A DNA stretch of 64,000 nt from Microbacterium sp. UFMG61 (lineage in GTDB: Bacteria > Actinomycetota > Actinomycetes > Actinomycetales > Microbacteriaceae). A model generated the notes under the pieces. The model had not been told where the DNA came from and did not search any database. It was given only the letters and a program-made list of their open reading frames with translations. The DNA lies in contig NZ_JACAFP010000004.1 in assembly GCF_015354505.1 (NCBI RefSeq), positions 198,367 to 262,366 on the forward strand, read 5' to 3'. This document shows, piece by piece, positions 1 to 8,275 of the stretch. Position 1 is the stretch's first letter; each line of letters starts with the position of its first letter. The position numbers were made by a program, and so were the translations under genes.

Positions 1-6
1 GGGGGC

Positions 7-624
7 GTGATCGAGTTCATCATCGGCACCAGCCTTGCAGCGTCGGCGGGCCTCAACGCCTGGATGCCGCTGTTCCTGCTCGGCCTCGCGGATCGGCTCC
101 TGCCCGCCGTCGAGCTGCCGTCCGCGTGGGCGTGGCTGTCGAGCGACCTCGCCCTGTGGATCGTGGGAGCTCTGCTGCTCCTCGAGATCATCGCCGACAA
201 GATCCCCGCTCTCGACTCGATGAACGACATCGTCCAGAGCATCCTGCGTCCGGCGGCCGGGGGCATCGCCTTCGGAGCGGGTGCGGGCGCGCAGACCGTC
301 GCCGTCGACGATCCGGCCTCGCTCTTCGCCGACAATCAATGGGTTCCCGTGGCGGTGGGCATCGCCGTCGCACTCGTGGTCCACATCGTCAAGGCGACGG
401 CGCGGGTGACCGCCAATGCGGCGACAGGAGGGCTCGCCGCCCCCGTCCTCAGCGCGGCGGAGGACGGCGCGTCCTTCGCCCTCGCGGCGGCCGCGATCAT
501 CGTCCCGATCCTGGCAGCCGCGCTGCTCATCGGGCTCGTCGTCGCCGTCATCGCGCTCCTCCGCCGACGGGCTCGCCTGCGGCGCGAGCGTCAGCCCGTC
601 GGGCGCGTGACGCGGCCGCGCTGA
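7..624 (+). CDS. DUF4126 family multi-pass membrane protein
   Basis: A 205-residue hydrophobic protein with about four to five membrane segments and a short, very Arg-rich cytoplasmic tail (about residues 183-205). It resembles the DUF4126 family of small membrane proteins, whose biochemical role is unknown. The opening motif with Gly, Ser and Asn residues (about 7-20) and the AGG-type loop near residue 79 fit that family. The GTG start lies only six bases from the window edge, so a start further upstream cannot be excluded. It converges with the MFS gene on the other strand. Confidence 0.75.
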   Translation: MIEFIIGTSLAASAGLNAWMPLFLLGLADRLLPAVELPSAWAWLSSDLALWIVGALLLLEIIADKIPALDSMNDIVQSILRPAAGGIAFGAGAGAQTVAVDDPASLFADNQWVPVAVGIAVALVVHIVKATARVTANAATGGLAAPVLSAAEDGASFALAAAAIIVPILAAALLIGLVVAVIALLRRRARLRRERQPVGRVTRPR

Positions 625-646
625 GGCCGCTCCCCGGCTGGGCCTC
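623..646. terminator. Possible weak bidirectional terminator
   Basis: GAGGCC (623-628) and GGCCTC (641-646) form a 6-bp stem in the 22-base gap between two convergent genes. There is no T tract, so this is tentative. Confidence 0.3.
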
Positions 647-1858
647 TCAGCGACGTCCGTACGGCATCCCGCGCAGAGCGGCGGCGGCGAGCATCGCGGC
701 GATCCCGCACATCGCGAGAACGGCGACGATGAACCACACCCAATCAGCCGCTCCGAACACCACTCCGAGCACCCAGCCGAACAGGCTCGAACCGGCGTAG
801 TAGCCGAAGTAGTAGAGCGACGAGGCCTGAGCCCGATGATCCGGATCGGCCACAACCGGCACCCAGCCGGACGCCACCGCGTGCGCTCCGAAGAAGCCGC
901 CGGTGAAGAGCACGAGGCCGGCGAGCACCACGAAGGTCACGGGAGCGAGCATCGCCATCGCTCCTGCCGACATCACGGCGATCGACCCCAGCAGCACCGG
1001 GAACCGCCCCAGCCGAGAGGCCAGCACCCCCGCCCAGGGCGATGACACGGTCCCGGCGAGGTAGGCCAGGAACAGCAGGGTCACGAGCCAGACGGGAAGG
1101 GCGAAGGGCGGCTCGACGAGATGGAAGCCGAGGTAGTTGTACACCGCCACGAACGCGCCCATGAGAAGGAAGCCCTGAGCGTAGAGCGCGAGCTGCGTGG
1201 CCGAACGCAGCGGCGTCAACAACCGCGTCAGCATCCCGGTTGCGGCGTGTTCGCGGTGTCTGCCCGGGACGAAGCCTCGAGCCCGGGGCGCGAGCCACAG
1301 GAACAGCACGTCCGCGAGGGCGCACACGGCGGCCACCGTCCACATGCCGGCACGCCAACCGATCTGCTCACCGACGATTCCCGACACGATGCGTCCGAGG
1401 AGTCCCCCCACCGTCGTGCCCGCGATGTAGCTGCCCGCCGCGGTCGCCGCGTTGCGAGCACGTATCTCCTCGCTCAGATAGGCAAGTGCCACCGCCGGGA
1501 CCGCACCGAGGGCCATCCCCTCGAGAAGCCGCAGCGCGAGCAGCATCTCCAGGCCCGTGCTCAGCGGCGCGACGAGCCCGAGCGCCGTCGCGGTGAGTAC
1601 GCCGATCACCATGGCCTGCACGCGCCCCAGGCGATCCGCGACCATCGACCACGGGATCACGGCTGCAGCGAGTCCGAGCGTCGCCGCAGACACGGCGAGT
1701 GCCGCCGACGCCGGCGCGATGCCGAGGTCGACCGACAACGCCGGCAGAACGGCCTGCGGCGAGTAGAGCTGCGCGAAGGTCGCGATGCCTGCGAAGAAGA
1801 GTCCGGCGATCAGCCGTCGGTACTCGGGAGAGCCGGGCGCGTGACCGGAGAACGTCAC
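647..1858 (-). CDS. MFS transporter
   Basis: A major facilitator of about 403 residues with twelve predicted membrane helices. The loop between helices 2 and 3 carries the MFS signature (VADRLGR, about residues 80-86). The N-terminus (FAQLYSPQAVLP) resembles the YnfM/AraJ-type drug and sugar exporter branch; the substrate cannot be told from sequence. A start at 1879 is possible, but GTG at 1858 overlaps the coaE stop as GTGA, the same 4-base coupling used by neighbouring operons, so 1858 is preferred. It is probably cotranslated with coaE. Confidence 0.85.
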   Translation of the reverse strand: MTFSGHAPGSPEYRRLIAGLFFAGIATFAQLYSPQAVLPALSVDLGIAPASAALAVSAATLGLAAAVIPWSMVADRLGRVQAMVIGVLTATALGLVAPLSTGLEMLLALRLLEGMALGAVPAVALAYLSEEIRARNAATAAGSYIAGTTVGGLLGRIVSGIVGEQIGWRAGMWTVAAVCALADVLFLWLAPRARGFVPGRHREHAATGMLTRLLTPLRSATQLALYAQGFLLMGAFVAVYNYLGFHLVEPPFALPVWLVTLLFLAYLAGTVSSPWAGVLASRLGRFPVLLGSIAVMSAGAMAMLAPVTFVVLAGLVLFTGGFFGAHAVASGWVPVVADPDHRAQASSLYYFGYYAGSSLFGWVLGVVFGAADWVWFIVAVLAMCGIAAMLAAAALRGMPYGRR

Positions 1859-2454
1859 CGCGGCGTGATCCGCTCCCACAGAGCATCCGTCTGCTCGAGC
1901 GTCTTCGCGATCGAACCGGACGTGTCGATGACCTCGTCCGCGATGGCGAGCCGCTTCTCGTCCGACACCTGGGCGTCGATCCGTCCCTCGGCTTCCGCGT
2001 CCGTCATGCCGCGCAGGTCGACGAGTCGCCGCCTCCTGATGTCCGCCGGTGCATGCGCGACGACGATCAGATCCCAGGGATCGTCGACCCTGGCCTCGAC
2101 GAGCAGAGGCACGTCGTACACGACCACGGACTGCGGATCACGGTGCCCCGCCTCGTCGAAGCGTCGCTGCGATTCGGCACGGACCGCCGGATGCACGATC
2201 GCGTTCAGCTGCCCGAGCTTGTCCTTGTCGGCGAACACGACGGCACCGAGGGCCGCCCGATCGAGTGAGCCGTCAGGGGCGATGACCTCAGCGCCGAACG
2301 TCGAGGCGATCTCTGCGAGCACGGGCGATCCCGGAGCCTGGACGTCGCGGACGATCTGATCGGCGTCCACGATGGTGGCCCCGTGATCGGCGAGTCGCCG
2401 TGCGATGGTCGACTTCCCCGACGCGATGCCGCCGGTGAGCGCGATGAGTGGCAT
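1855..2454 (-). CDS. coaE: Dephospho-CoA kinase
   Basis: Catalyses the last step of coenzyme A synthesis, ATP-dependent 3'-phosphorylation of dephospho-CoA. At 199 residues it has the usual family length. The N-terminus has the P-loop GGIASGKST (residues 8-16), and DADQIVR (about 31-37) matches the conserved acidic region after it. Only 32 bases separate it from the upstream gene, but a TAGACT box sits six bases before the ATG, so it probably has its own leaderless promoter. The MFS gene overlaps its stop by four bases. Confidence 0.95.
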   Translation of the reverse strand: MPLIALTGGIASGKSTIARRLADHGATIVDADQIVRDVQAPGSPVLAEIASTFGAEVIAPDGSLDRAALGAVVFADKDKLGQLNAIVHPAVRAESQRRFDEAGHRDPQSVVVYDVPLLVEARVDDPWDLIVVAHAPADIRRRRLVDLRGMTDAEAEGRIDAQVSDEKRLAIADEVIDTSGSIAKTLEQTDALWERITPR

Positions 2455-2460
2455 CCCGCC

Positions 2461-2466
2461 AGTCTA
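2461..2466 (-). promoter_or_regulatory. -10 element of coaE (leaderless)
   Basis: TAGACT on the minus strand lies six bases before the coaE ATG (2454), placing the transcription start at or next to the start codon. No Shine-Dalgarno sequence fits in the gap. A -35 box is not obvious. Confidence 0.55.
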
Positions 2467-2486
2467 GGCTTCGGCGATGCGGAGGC

Positions 2487-3071
2487 TCAGCGGCCGAGCA
2501 GCTGCCGACGCGAGCTGATCACTCCGGTGTCGAATCCGGCGAGGTGCAGTCCACCGTGGAATCGCGCATGCTCGATCTTGATGCATCGATCCATGACGAC
2601 GGAGAGCCCCTCAGCCTCGGCGATGGCAGCGGCATCCTCGTTCCACGATCCGAGCTGCAGCCACAGCGCACGAGCGCCGACGTCGACGGCCTCCTGCGCG
2701 ACGCCCGGCAGGTCATCGTGCCTGCGGAAGACGTCGACGATGTCGGGGACCACGGGCAGGTCCGCGAGCGACGCGTAGACCGGCTGCCCGAGAATCTCGG
2801 TCTCGCGCGGATTGACGAAGTAGACGTCGTACGACGAACTCGACAGCAGGTACGTGCCGACGAAGTACGACGCTCGGGCCGGGTTGTTCGATGCGCCCAC
2901 GATCGCGACGGAGGTGGAGCGCCGAAGCAACGCGAACCGCGACTGCTGGCCTGGCCCGACCCACGAGCGCCCCGGAGCCGCCGAAGCAGTCCCGGGCAGC
3001 TCGCAGGCCGCGGCCTCAGTGGGCGCCGGAAGGGCGCAGGATGCTGCGGATCCCGTATCCGTCGAGCTCAT
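2487..3071 (-). CDS. CoA-binding (Rossmann-fold, YccU-type) protein
   Basis: A 194-residue protein with a low-complexity first 40 residues and then a CoA_binding Rossmann domain. VAIVGASNNPAR (about 55-66) is the nucleotide-binding turn, and VVMDRCIKIEH (about 159-169) is the C-terminal signature of the family. Members bind CoA or acyl-CoA but their cellular function is not settled. It overlaps metY by four bases and is the last gene of a six-gene coupled operon, so a link to acyl-CoA in homocysteine synthesis is plausible but inferred. Confidence 0.85.
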   Translation of the reverse strand: MSSTDTGSAASCALPAPTEAAACELPGTASAAPGRSWVGPGQQSRFALLRRSTSVAIVGASNNPARASYFVGTYLLSSSSYDVYFVNPRETEILGQPVYASLADLPVVPDIVDVFRRHDDLPGVAQEAVDVGARALWLQLGSWNEDAAAIAEAEGLSVVMDRCIKIEHARFHGGLHLAGFDTGVISSRRQLLGR

Positions 3072-4372
3072 CGGTTCGTTCCCGTCGCGGTCGTCAGTGC
3101 CTGGTCGAGGTCCCAGATGATGTCATCGGCGTCTTCGAGGCCGACCGAGATGCGGATCAGGTCGGGGCGAACACCGGCCGCCGTGAGCTGCGCCTCGGTG
3201 AGCTGGCGGTGGGTCGTGGATGCCGGATGGATGACGAGCGTCCTCGCGTCGCCGATGTTCGCCAGATGCGAGGCGAGCTGCAGGTTCTCGATGAGCTTCT
3301 CCCCCGCCGCGCGGCCGTCTTCGGCCTTGACCCCGAAGGCGAAGACCGACCCCGGTCCGAGCGGCAGGTACTTCGCGGCGCGCTCATGGTGCGGATGCCC
3401 CTCGAGCCCCGCCCAGGTCACGTACTCCACGCGGGGGTCCGAGGCCAGCCAGTCCGCGACGATGCGGGCGTTCGCGAGGTGCGCGTCGATGCGCTGCGGA
3501 AGCGTCTCGATACCCTGCAGCAGGTTGAACGCGGACTGCGGGCTCAGCGCCGGCCCGATGTCGCGCAGCTGCTCGGTGCGGAGCTTGGTGAGGAACCCGT
3601 ACTCGCCGAAGTTGTCCCACCACTTGATCCCGCCGTAGGACTCGACCGGCTCCGTCATCTGCGGGAAGCGTCCGTTGCCCCAGTCGAACGTGCCCTTCTC
3701 GATCACGACACCGCCGAGGGTCGTCCCGTGACCGCCGAGGAACTTCGTCACCGAATGGATGACGATGTCGGCGCCGTGCTCGAGCGGACGCGCGAGGTAC
3801 GGAGTGGCCAGTGTCGCGTCGACGACGAGCGGTACACCGGCGGCGTGCGCGACGTCGGCGAGCCCCTCGATGTCGGCGATCTCGCCCGACGGGTTGCCGA
3901 TCATCTCGACGTAGATGACCTTCGTCTCGGGGCGGATCGCGGCGGCATAGTCGGCCGGGTCGGTCGAGGCGACGAACGTCGTCTCGACGCCGAAGCGGCG
4001 CAGCGTCACATCGAGCTGCGTCACCGTGCCGCCGTAGAGCTGCGCGGAGGCCACTACATGGTCACCCGCTCCGACGAGCGCCGCGAACGTGATGAACTCC
4101 GCGCTCATGCCCGAGGCGGTGGCGACGGCACCGATTCCGCCCTCGAGCGAGGCCAGGCGCTCCTCGAGTGCGGCGACGGTGGGATTGCCGATGCGGGAGT
4201 AGATGTTGCCGTACTTCTGCAGAGCGAAGAGGTTGCCCGCGTCCGCCGCATCCTCGAAGACGAACGAGGTCGTCTGGTAGATGGGCACCGCGCGAGCGCC
4301 CGTGGCGGCATCGGGGGTGCCGCCGGCGTGCAGCGCCCTCGTCCGGAATCCGAAGCGATGTTCTTCCGTCAT
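3068..4372 (-). CDS. metY: O-acetylhomoserine (O-acetylserine) sulfhydrylase
   Basis: A PLP enzyme of the Cys/Met metabolism family that converts O-acetylhomoserine and sulfide to homocysteine and acetate. At 434 residues it has the usual MetY length. The PLP lysine is in HSVTKFLGGHG (K210). YGNIYSRIGNPT (about 54-65) and the phosphate-binding ASGMSAE segment (about 86-92) are characteristic. Start and stop overlap the neighbouring acs and CoA-binding genes by four bases each. No metX is next to it, so the acetylated substrate must come from elsewhere in the genome. Confidence 0.95.
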   Translation of the reverse strand: MTEEHRFGFRTRALHAGGTPDAATGARAVPIYQTTSFVFEDAADAGNLFALQKYGNIYSRIGNPTVAALEERLASLEGGIGAVATASGMSAEFITFAALVGAGDHVVASAQLYGGTVTQLDVTLRRFGVETTFVASTDPADYAAAIRPETKVIYVEMIGNPSGEIADIEGLADVAHAAGVPLVVDATLATPYLARPLEHGADIVIHSVTKFLGGHGTTLGGVVIEKGTFDWGNGRFPQMTEPVESYGGIKWWDNFGEYGFLTKLRTEQLRDIGPALSPQSAFNLLQGIETLPQRIDAHLANARIVADWLASDPRVEYVTWAGLEGHPHHERAAKYLPLGPGSVFAFGVKAEDGRAAGEKLIENLQLASHLANIGDARTLVIHPASTTHRQLTEAQLTAAGVRPDLIRISVGLEDADDIIWDLDQALTTATGTNR

Positions 4373-6375
4373 GGTGTCCTCAGTTCAGCGTTCTCGAGCA
4401 CGGCGGCGATGTCGTCGACGGCCCACGGGTTCTGCAGAGATGTCGTGTCCCCGAGCGGCGCGGGCGCGCGTCCTGCTCGTCGGTCCTGTTCGGCCTCCCA
4501 GAGCTGTGCGAGCAGTCGCCGCATGATCTTGCCCGAACGGGTCTTCGGCAGGTCGGGCACCACGACGATGTGCTTCGGCTTCGCGACAGGGCCGATGGCG
4601 GTGGCGACCTGGCCCCGGAGCTCGCTGGTCGAGACCTCAGAGCGTCCGGATGCGGTGACGAACGCGACCACGGCCTGCCCGGTGACCGCATCGGCCACGC
4701 CGGCGGTGCCCGCCTCCCCGACCGTGTCATGCGCCACGAGGGCGGATTCGATCTCGATCGTCGACAGGCGATGTCCCGACACGTTCACGACATCGTCGAG
4801 TCGACCGAGGATCCAGATGTACCCGTCCGCGTCTCGGGTCGCCCCGTCACCGGCGACGTAGTATCCGCCGTGCTCACCGCGTCCGGCATACGCCGACCAG
4901 TACGCGTCGCGGTAGCGCTGCGAGTTGCCCCACACGGTCCGCGCCATCCCCGGCCACGGACGGCGCACGACGAGCGTGCCGGATCTCCCCGGCGCCACCT
5001 CATCACCGTTCGCGTCCACGACCGTCGCGTCGATGCCCGGCAGCGGCACGGACGCCGATCCGGGCTTGAGCGTCGTGACGCCGGGAAGCGGTGCGATCAT
5101 CGCTGCCCCGGTCTCGGACTGCCACCAGGTGTCGACCACCGGGAGCTCGTCGCGCCCGAAGTTCCGGCGGAACCAGATCCACGCCTCGGGGTTGATCGCT
5201 TCGCCGACCGTTCCCAGCAGACGCAGGGTCGAGAGGTCGTGCCCCTCCGGCAGATCGGCGCCGAACCAGGTCATGAAGGTGCGGATGAGCGTGGGCGCGG
5301 TGTAGTAGACGGTCACCCCGTAGCGCTCGATGATCTCGAGGTGTCGCTCGCGGCTCGGCGTGTCCGGCGTGCCCTCGTAGATGACCTGCGTCAGGCCGTT
5401 CGAGAGCGGACCGTAGATCTCATACGTGTGGGCGGTCACCCAGGCGAGATCCGCCGTGCACCAGTGCACGTCATCGGGCTTCGCGTCGAAGTGGGCCCAA
5501 TGCGCCCAACTCGCGTGCGTGAGGTAGCCGCCGGAGGTGTGGACGAGTCCCTTCGGCTTCCCGGTGGTGCCCGACGTGTAGATGATGAAGAGCGGATGCT
5601 CGGAATCGAACGCTTCTGCCACGTGCTCGGACGAGGCGGTGTCGACGACGTCGTGCCACCACACGTCGCGTCCCTCGGTCCAGGGCACGTCCTGCCCGGT
5701 GCGCCGGAGCACGAGGACGTGCTCGAGGTCGGGGAGGTCGGCGGCCGCGACATCGGCGGTGGACTTGACCTCGGTGGCGGTGCCGCGGCGGAACTGGCCG
5801 TCGCTCGTCACGAGCAGCTTGGCTCCGGTGTCGGCGAGCCGGAATCGCACCGCCTCAGCGGAGAACCCGCCGAACACGAGCGAGTGCACGGCGCCGATCC
5901 GCGCACAGGCGAGCGTGATCACGACCGTCTCGATCAGCACCGGGAGGTAGACCACGACGCGGTCACCGGGCCGGATGCCGAGTGCGATCAGCGCGTTGGC
6001 CGCGCGCGACACCCTCTCCTGCAGGTCGGAGTACGTCACGACGATGCGGTCGCCCGGCTCGCCTTCGAAGTGCAGAGCGACCTTGTCGCCGCGTCCGGCC
6101 TCGACGTGGCGGTCGACGCAGTTGTACGCGACGTTGAGCCGTCCGCCGACGAACCATCGTGCGGCGGGAACGGCATCCCCGACGGGCGGCTCCCACTCGT
6201 GAGCCGTGTGCCAGGTCTCGGCCCAGTCGAGCCGCGTCGCCGCCTGCTCCCAGAAGAGGGTCGGATCCGACGCCGCCCGCGCGTACGCCTCGGCGGTCAC
6301 GTTCGCCGTCGAGGCTATCCCTGCGGGCGCCGGGTACGTGCGGGTCTCGTGCAGTCGTGCTTCCGTCACGGTCAC
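4369..6375 (-). CDS. acs: Acetyl-CoA synthetase (AMP-forming)
   Basis: Converts acetate, ATP and CoA to acetyl-CoA. It has 668 residues, against about 650 for Acs. Motifs in order: YTSGTTGKPKG (266-276), GEAINPEAW (391-399), WWQSETG (417-423), GDGATRD (509-515), SGHRLSTIEIE (533-543) and KTRSGKIMRR (611-620) with the lysine (K616) that is acetylated to switch Acs off. The Trp pair of WWQSETG closes the pocket around acetate, so acetate is the expected substrate. GTG at 6375 overlaps the ssuC stop as GTGA; a second GTG lies two codons inside. Its place between a sulfonate importer and metY is unusual. Confidence 0.93.
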   Translation of the reverse strand: MTVTEARLHETRTYPAPAGIASTANVTAEAYARAASDPTLFWEQAATRLDWAETWHTAHEWEPPVGDAVPAARWFVGGRLNVAYNCVDRHVEAGRGDKVALHFEGEPGDRIVVTYSDLQERVSRAANALIALGIRPGDRVVVYLPVLIETVVITLACARIGAVHSLVFGGFSAEAVRFRLADTGAKLLVTSDGQFRRGTATEVKSTADVAAADLPDLEHVLVLRRTGQDVPWTEGRDVWWHDVVDTASSEHVAEAFDSEHPLFIIYTSGTTGKPKGLVHTSGGYLTHASWAHWAHFDAKPDDVHWCTADLAWVTAHTYEIYGPLSNGLTQVIYEGTPDTPSRERHLEIIERYGVTVYYTAPTLIRTFMTWFGADLPEGHDLSTLRLLGTVGEAINPEAWIWFRRNFGRDELPVVDTWWQSETGAAMIAPLPGVTTLKPGSASVPLPGIDATVVDANGDEVAPGRSGTLVVRRPWPGMARTVWGNSQRYRDAYWSAYAGRGEHGGYYVAGDGATRDADGYIWILGRLDDVVNVSGHRLSTIEIESALVAHDTVGEAGTAGVADAVTGQAVVAFVTASGRSEVSTSELRGQVATAIGPVAKPKHIVVVPDLPKTRSGKIMRRLLAQLWEAEQDRRAGRAPAPLGDTTSLQNPWAVDDIAAVLENAELRTP

Positions 6376-7232
6376 ACCCACCGTCGGAGCAGATACTTCT
6401 CGACCAGCACGAGAAGAGCGTTGGTGATCGTCCCGAGAAGCGCGAGCAGGACGATCGACAGGATGATCCTGTCCACTCGGCCGCTGTTCTGCGAGTCCGT
6501 GAGCAGGAACCCGAGTCCCATCGACGAGGCGATCAGCTCGGCGGCGACGAGGAACAGCCAGGCCTGCGCGAGAGCGAGGCGGAGTCCTGCGACGACCGAT
6601 GGCACGACGGCGGGCAGCTGCACGGTGCGGAACAGCGACCAGCCTCGGAGGCTGAACGAGCGACCTGCCTCCACGAGCTGAGGGTCGACGTGACGGAGGG
6701 CCGAGGCGACGGTCGTGTACACGGGGAAGAAGGCGCCGATGGCGATCAGCGTCACCTTGGACTCCTCGCCGATCTGCATCCACAGGATCAGCAGCGGCAC
6801 CCAGGCCAGCGACGGCACAGCGCGGACCGCCGAGAGCGTGGGACTGAGCAGCACGTCGCCGATCCGCGAGAGCCCGACGATACCCGCGATCACGAGTCCG
6901 ATCACCGATCCGATCGCGAAACCGAGCAGCACGCGCTGCACCGAGATCGCGATGTGCGTCCACAGCTGCCCGCGCTCGGCCAGCTCGACGCCCGCGGAGA
7001 AGACGGACTCCGGAGACGGGAGGAGGTAGGGCGCGACGAACCCGGTGGTCGTCGCGATCTGCCAGGTGATGACGATGAGGACAGGCAGCAGGAACCCACC
7101 GGCGATCCGCACCGCAGGGCGGTCCCACGCATGCCGAGCGCCCACCTCAGAGTGCCGACGGACGCCGCGGCCGGCGTCGAGCGCGTCCCTCGTGTCTGCG
7201 GGCACCACCACGCGCTGGTCGGGAAGGATCAC
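6372..7232 (-). CDS. ssuC: ABC transporter permease, sulfonate/taurine type
   Basis: A 286-residue permease with about six membrane helices of the BPD_transp_1 fold. An EAA-type loop that contacts the ATPase follows the middle helices (near residues 200-225, around VEAGRSFSLRG). A 60-residue cytoplasmic N-terminus precedes the first helix. It lies between the substrate-binding protein and acs with 4-base overlaps on both sides. SsuC/TauC assignment rests on the operon partners and overall similarity; nitrate- or pyrimidine-type permeases look alike. Confidence 0.85.
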   Translation of the reverse strand: MILPDQRVVVPADTRDALDAGRGVRRHSEVGARHAWDRPAVRIAGGFLLPVLIVITWQIATTTGFVAPYLLPSPESVFSAGVELAERGQLWTHIAISVQRVLLGFAIGSVIGLVIAGIVGLSRIGDVLLSPTLSAVRAVPSLAWVPLLILWMQIGEESKVTLIAIGAFFPVYTTVASALRHVDPQLVEAGRSFSLRGWSLFRTVQLPAVVPSVVAGLRLALAQAWLFLVAAELIASSMGLGFLLTDSQNSGRVDRIILSIVLLALLGTITNALLVLVEKYLLRRWV

Positions 7233-8275
7233 TCGTCCCCGACCGCCTTCTCGGCGAACGTCGCGTTCACGATCGAGTCGAGTGCCTTGTCGACCGAATC
7301 CTTGCCGCCCTGGACATCGCCGGAATCGACGAGCACGGGGGCGATCTTCTCGAGCACGGCGATCTGATCGTCGCCCGGGATGCCGCTCACGTCGAGGTTC
7401 GAGCGCTCGGTGATCACGGTCTCCGCGACCTCGATGTCGATGCCGGCGACTTCGGCGAGCAGCGCAGCCGTCTCATCGGGGTTCTCGAGGGCCCACTCGC
7501 GCGCCTGCTCGTATGCGTCGACGACGGCCTGAGCGAGATCGGCGTGGTTCTCGATGAAATCCTCGGAGGCGTTCAGGAACCCGTACGTGTTGAAGTCGAC
7601 GTTGCGGTAGACCAGCTGGTCGGCCGACTCCACCTCGGCCGCGGCCATGATCGGGTCGAGTCCGGCCCAGGCGTCGACCGAACCGCCGTCGAGCGCAGCG
7701 CGCCCGTCCGCGTGCTGGAGGTTCTGCACCTCGACGTCGTCGACCGAGAGGCCCGCCTCCTCGAGCGACTGCAGCAGGAAGAAATAGGGATCCGTGCCCT
7801 TCGTCGCGGCGACCGACTTGCCCGCGAGATCCTCGACCGACGTGATGTCGCTGTCAGGACCGACGACGATGGCCGACCACTCGGGCTGCGAGAAGATGTC
7901 GATGACCTGGATGGGCGAGCCGTTCGATCGGGCCAGCAGCGCGGCCGAGCCGGCGGTCGACCCCACGTCGATCGATCCGGAGCGCAGCAGTTCGTTCGCC
8001 TTGTTGGAGCCGGCGGACTGCACCCACTCGACCGCGACGTCGTCACCGAGGATGTCCTCGAGGATTCCCTGGTCGCGGATCACGAGGCTGAGCGGGTTGT
8101 AGGTCGCGAAGTCGATCGACAGCGTGTCTGCGGACCATTCGCCCGACGCGGCCGCATAGTCCGTCGTCGTGTCCGAGGCCGTGGCGTTCTCTCCGGCGAC
8201 GCAGCCGGATGCGACGAGCATCATCGTCCCGGCGATGGCGATCGCGGGGATGATTCGGCGGGTGATGGTGCTCAT
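7229..8275 (-). CDS. ssuA: Aliphatic sulfonate ABC transporter substrate-binding lipoprotein
   Basis: A 348-residue exported lipoprotein. The signal peptide ends in a lipobox with Cys25 (VASGC). The mature part has the two-lobed NMT1/SsuA fold: GSNKANELLRSGSID (about 97-111) and GKSVAATKGTDPYFFL (about 162-177) are typical of actinobacterial sulfonate-binding proteins. It would capture the ligand outside the membrane for SsuBC. It overlaps ssuB and ssuC by four bases each. Taurine, alkanesulfonates or arylsulfonates are all possible ligands; no desulfonating monooxygenase is encoded nearby. Confidence 0.87.
   Translation of the reverse strand: MSTITRRIIPAIAIAGTMMLVASGCVAGENATASDTTTDYAAASGEWSADTLSIDFATYNPLSLVIRDQGILEDILGDDVAVEWVQSAGSNKANELLRSGSIDVGSTAGSAALLARSNGSPIQVIDIFSQPEWSAIVVGPDSDITSVEDLAGKSVAATKGTDPYFFLLQSLEEAGLSVDDVEVQNLQHADGRAALDGGSVDAWAGLDPIMAAAEVESADQLVYRNVDFNTYGFLNASEDFIENHADLAQAVVDAYEQAREWALENPDETAALLAEVAGIDIEVAETVITERSNLDVSGIPGDDQIAVLEKIAPVLVDSGDVQGGKDSVDKALDSIVNATFAEKAVGDE

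Noticed and set aside
4369..6375. Acs as a sulfoacetate-CoA or propionyl-CoA ligase fitting a sulfonate pathway
   Set aside because: The Trp-containing WWQSETG motif and other Acs signatures favour acetate; no sulfoacetaldehyde dehydrogenase is nearby.
6376..7128. N-terminal extension of acs by 251 codons
   Set aside because: The frame runs through ssuC, reads as Arg/Ala-rich noise and is not conserved; acs starts at the GTGA overlap.
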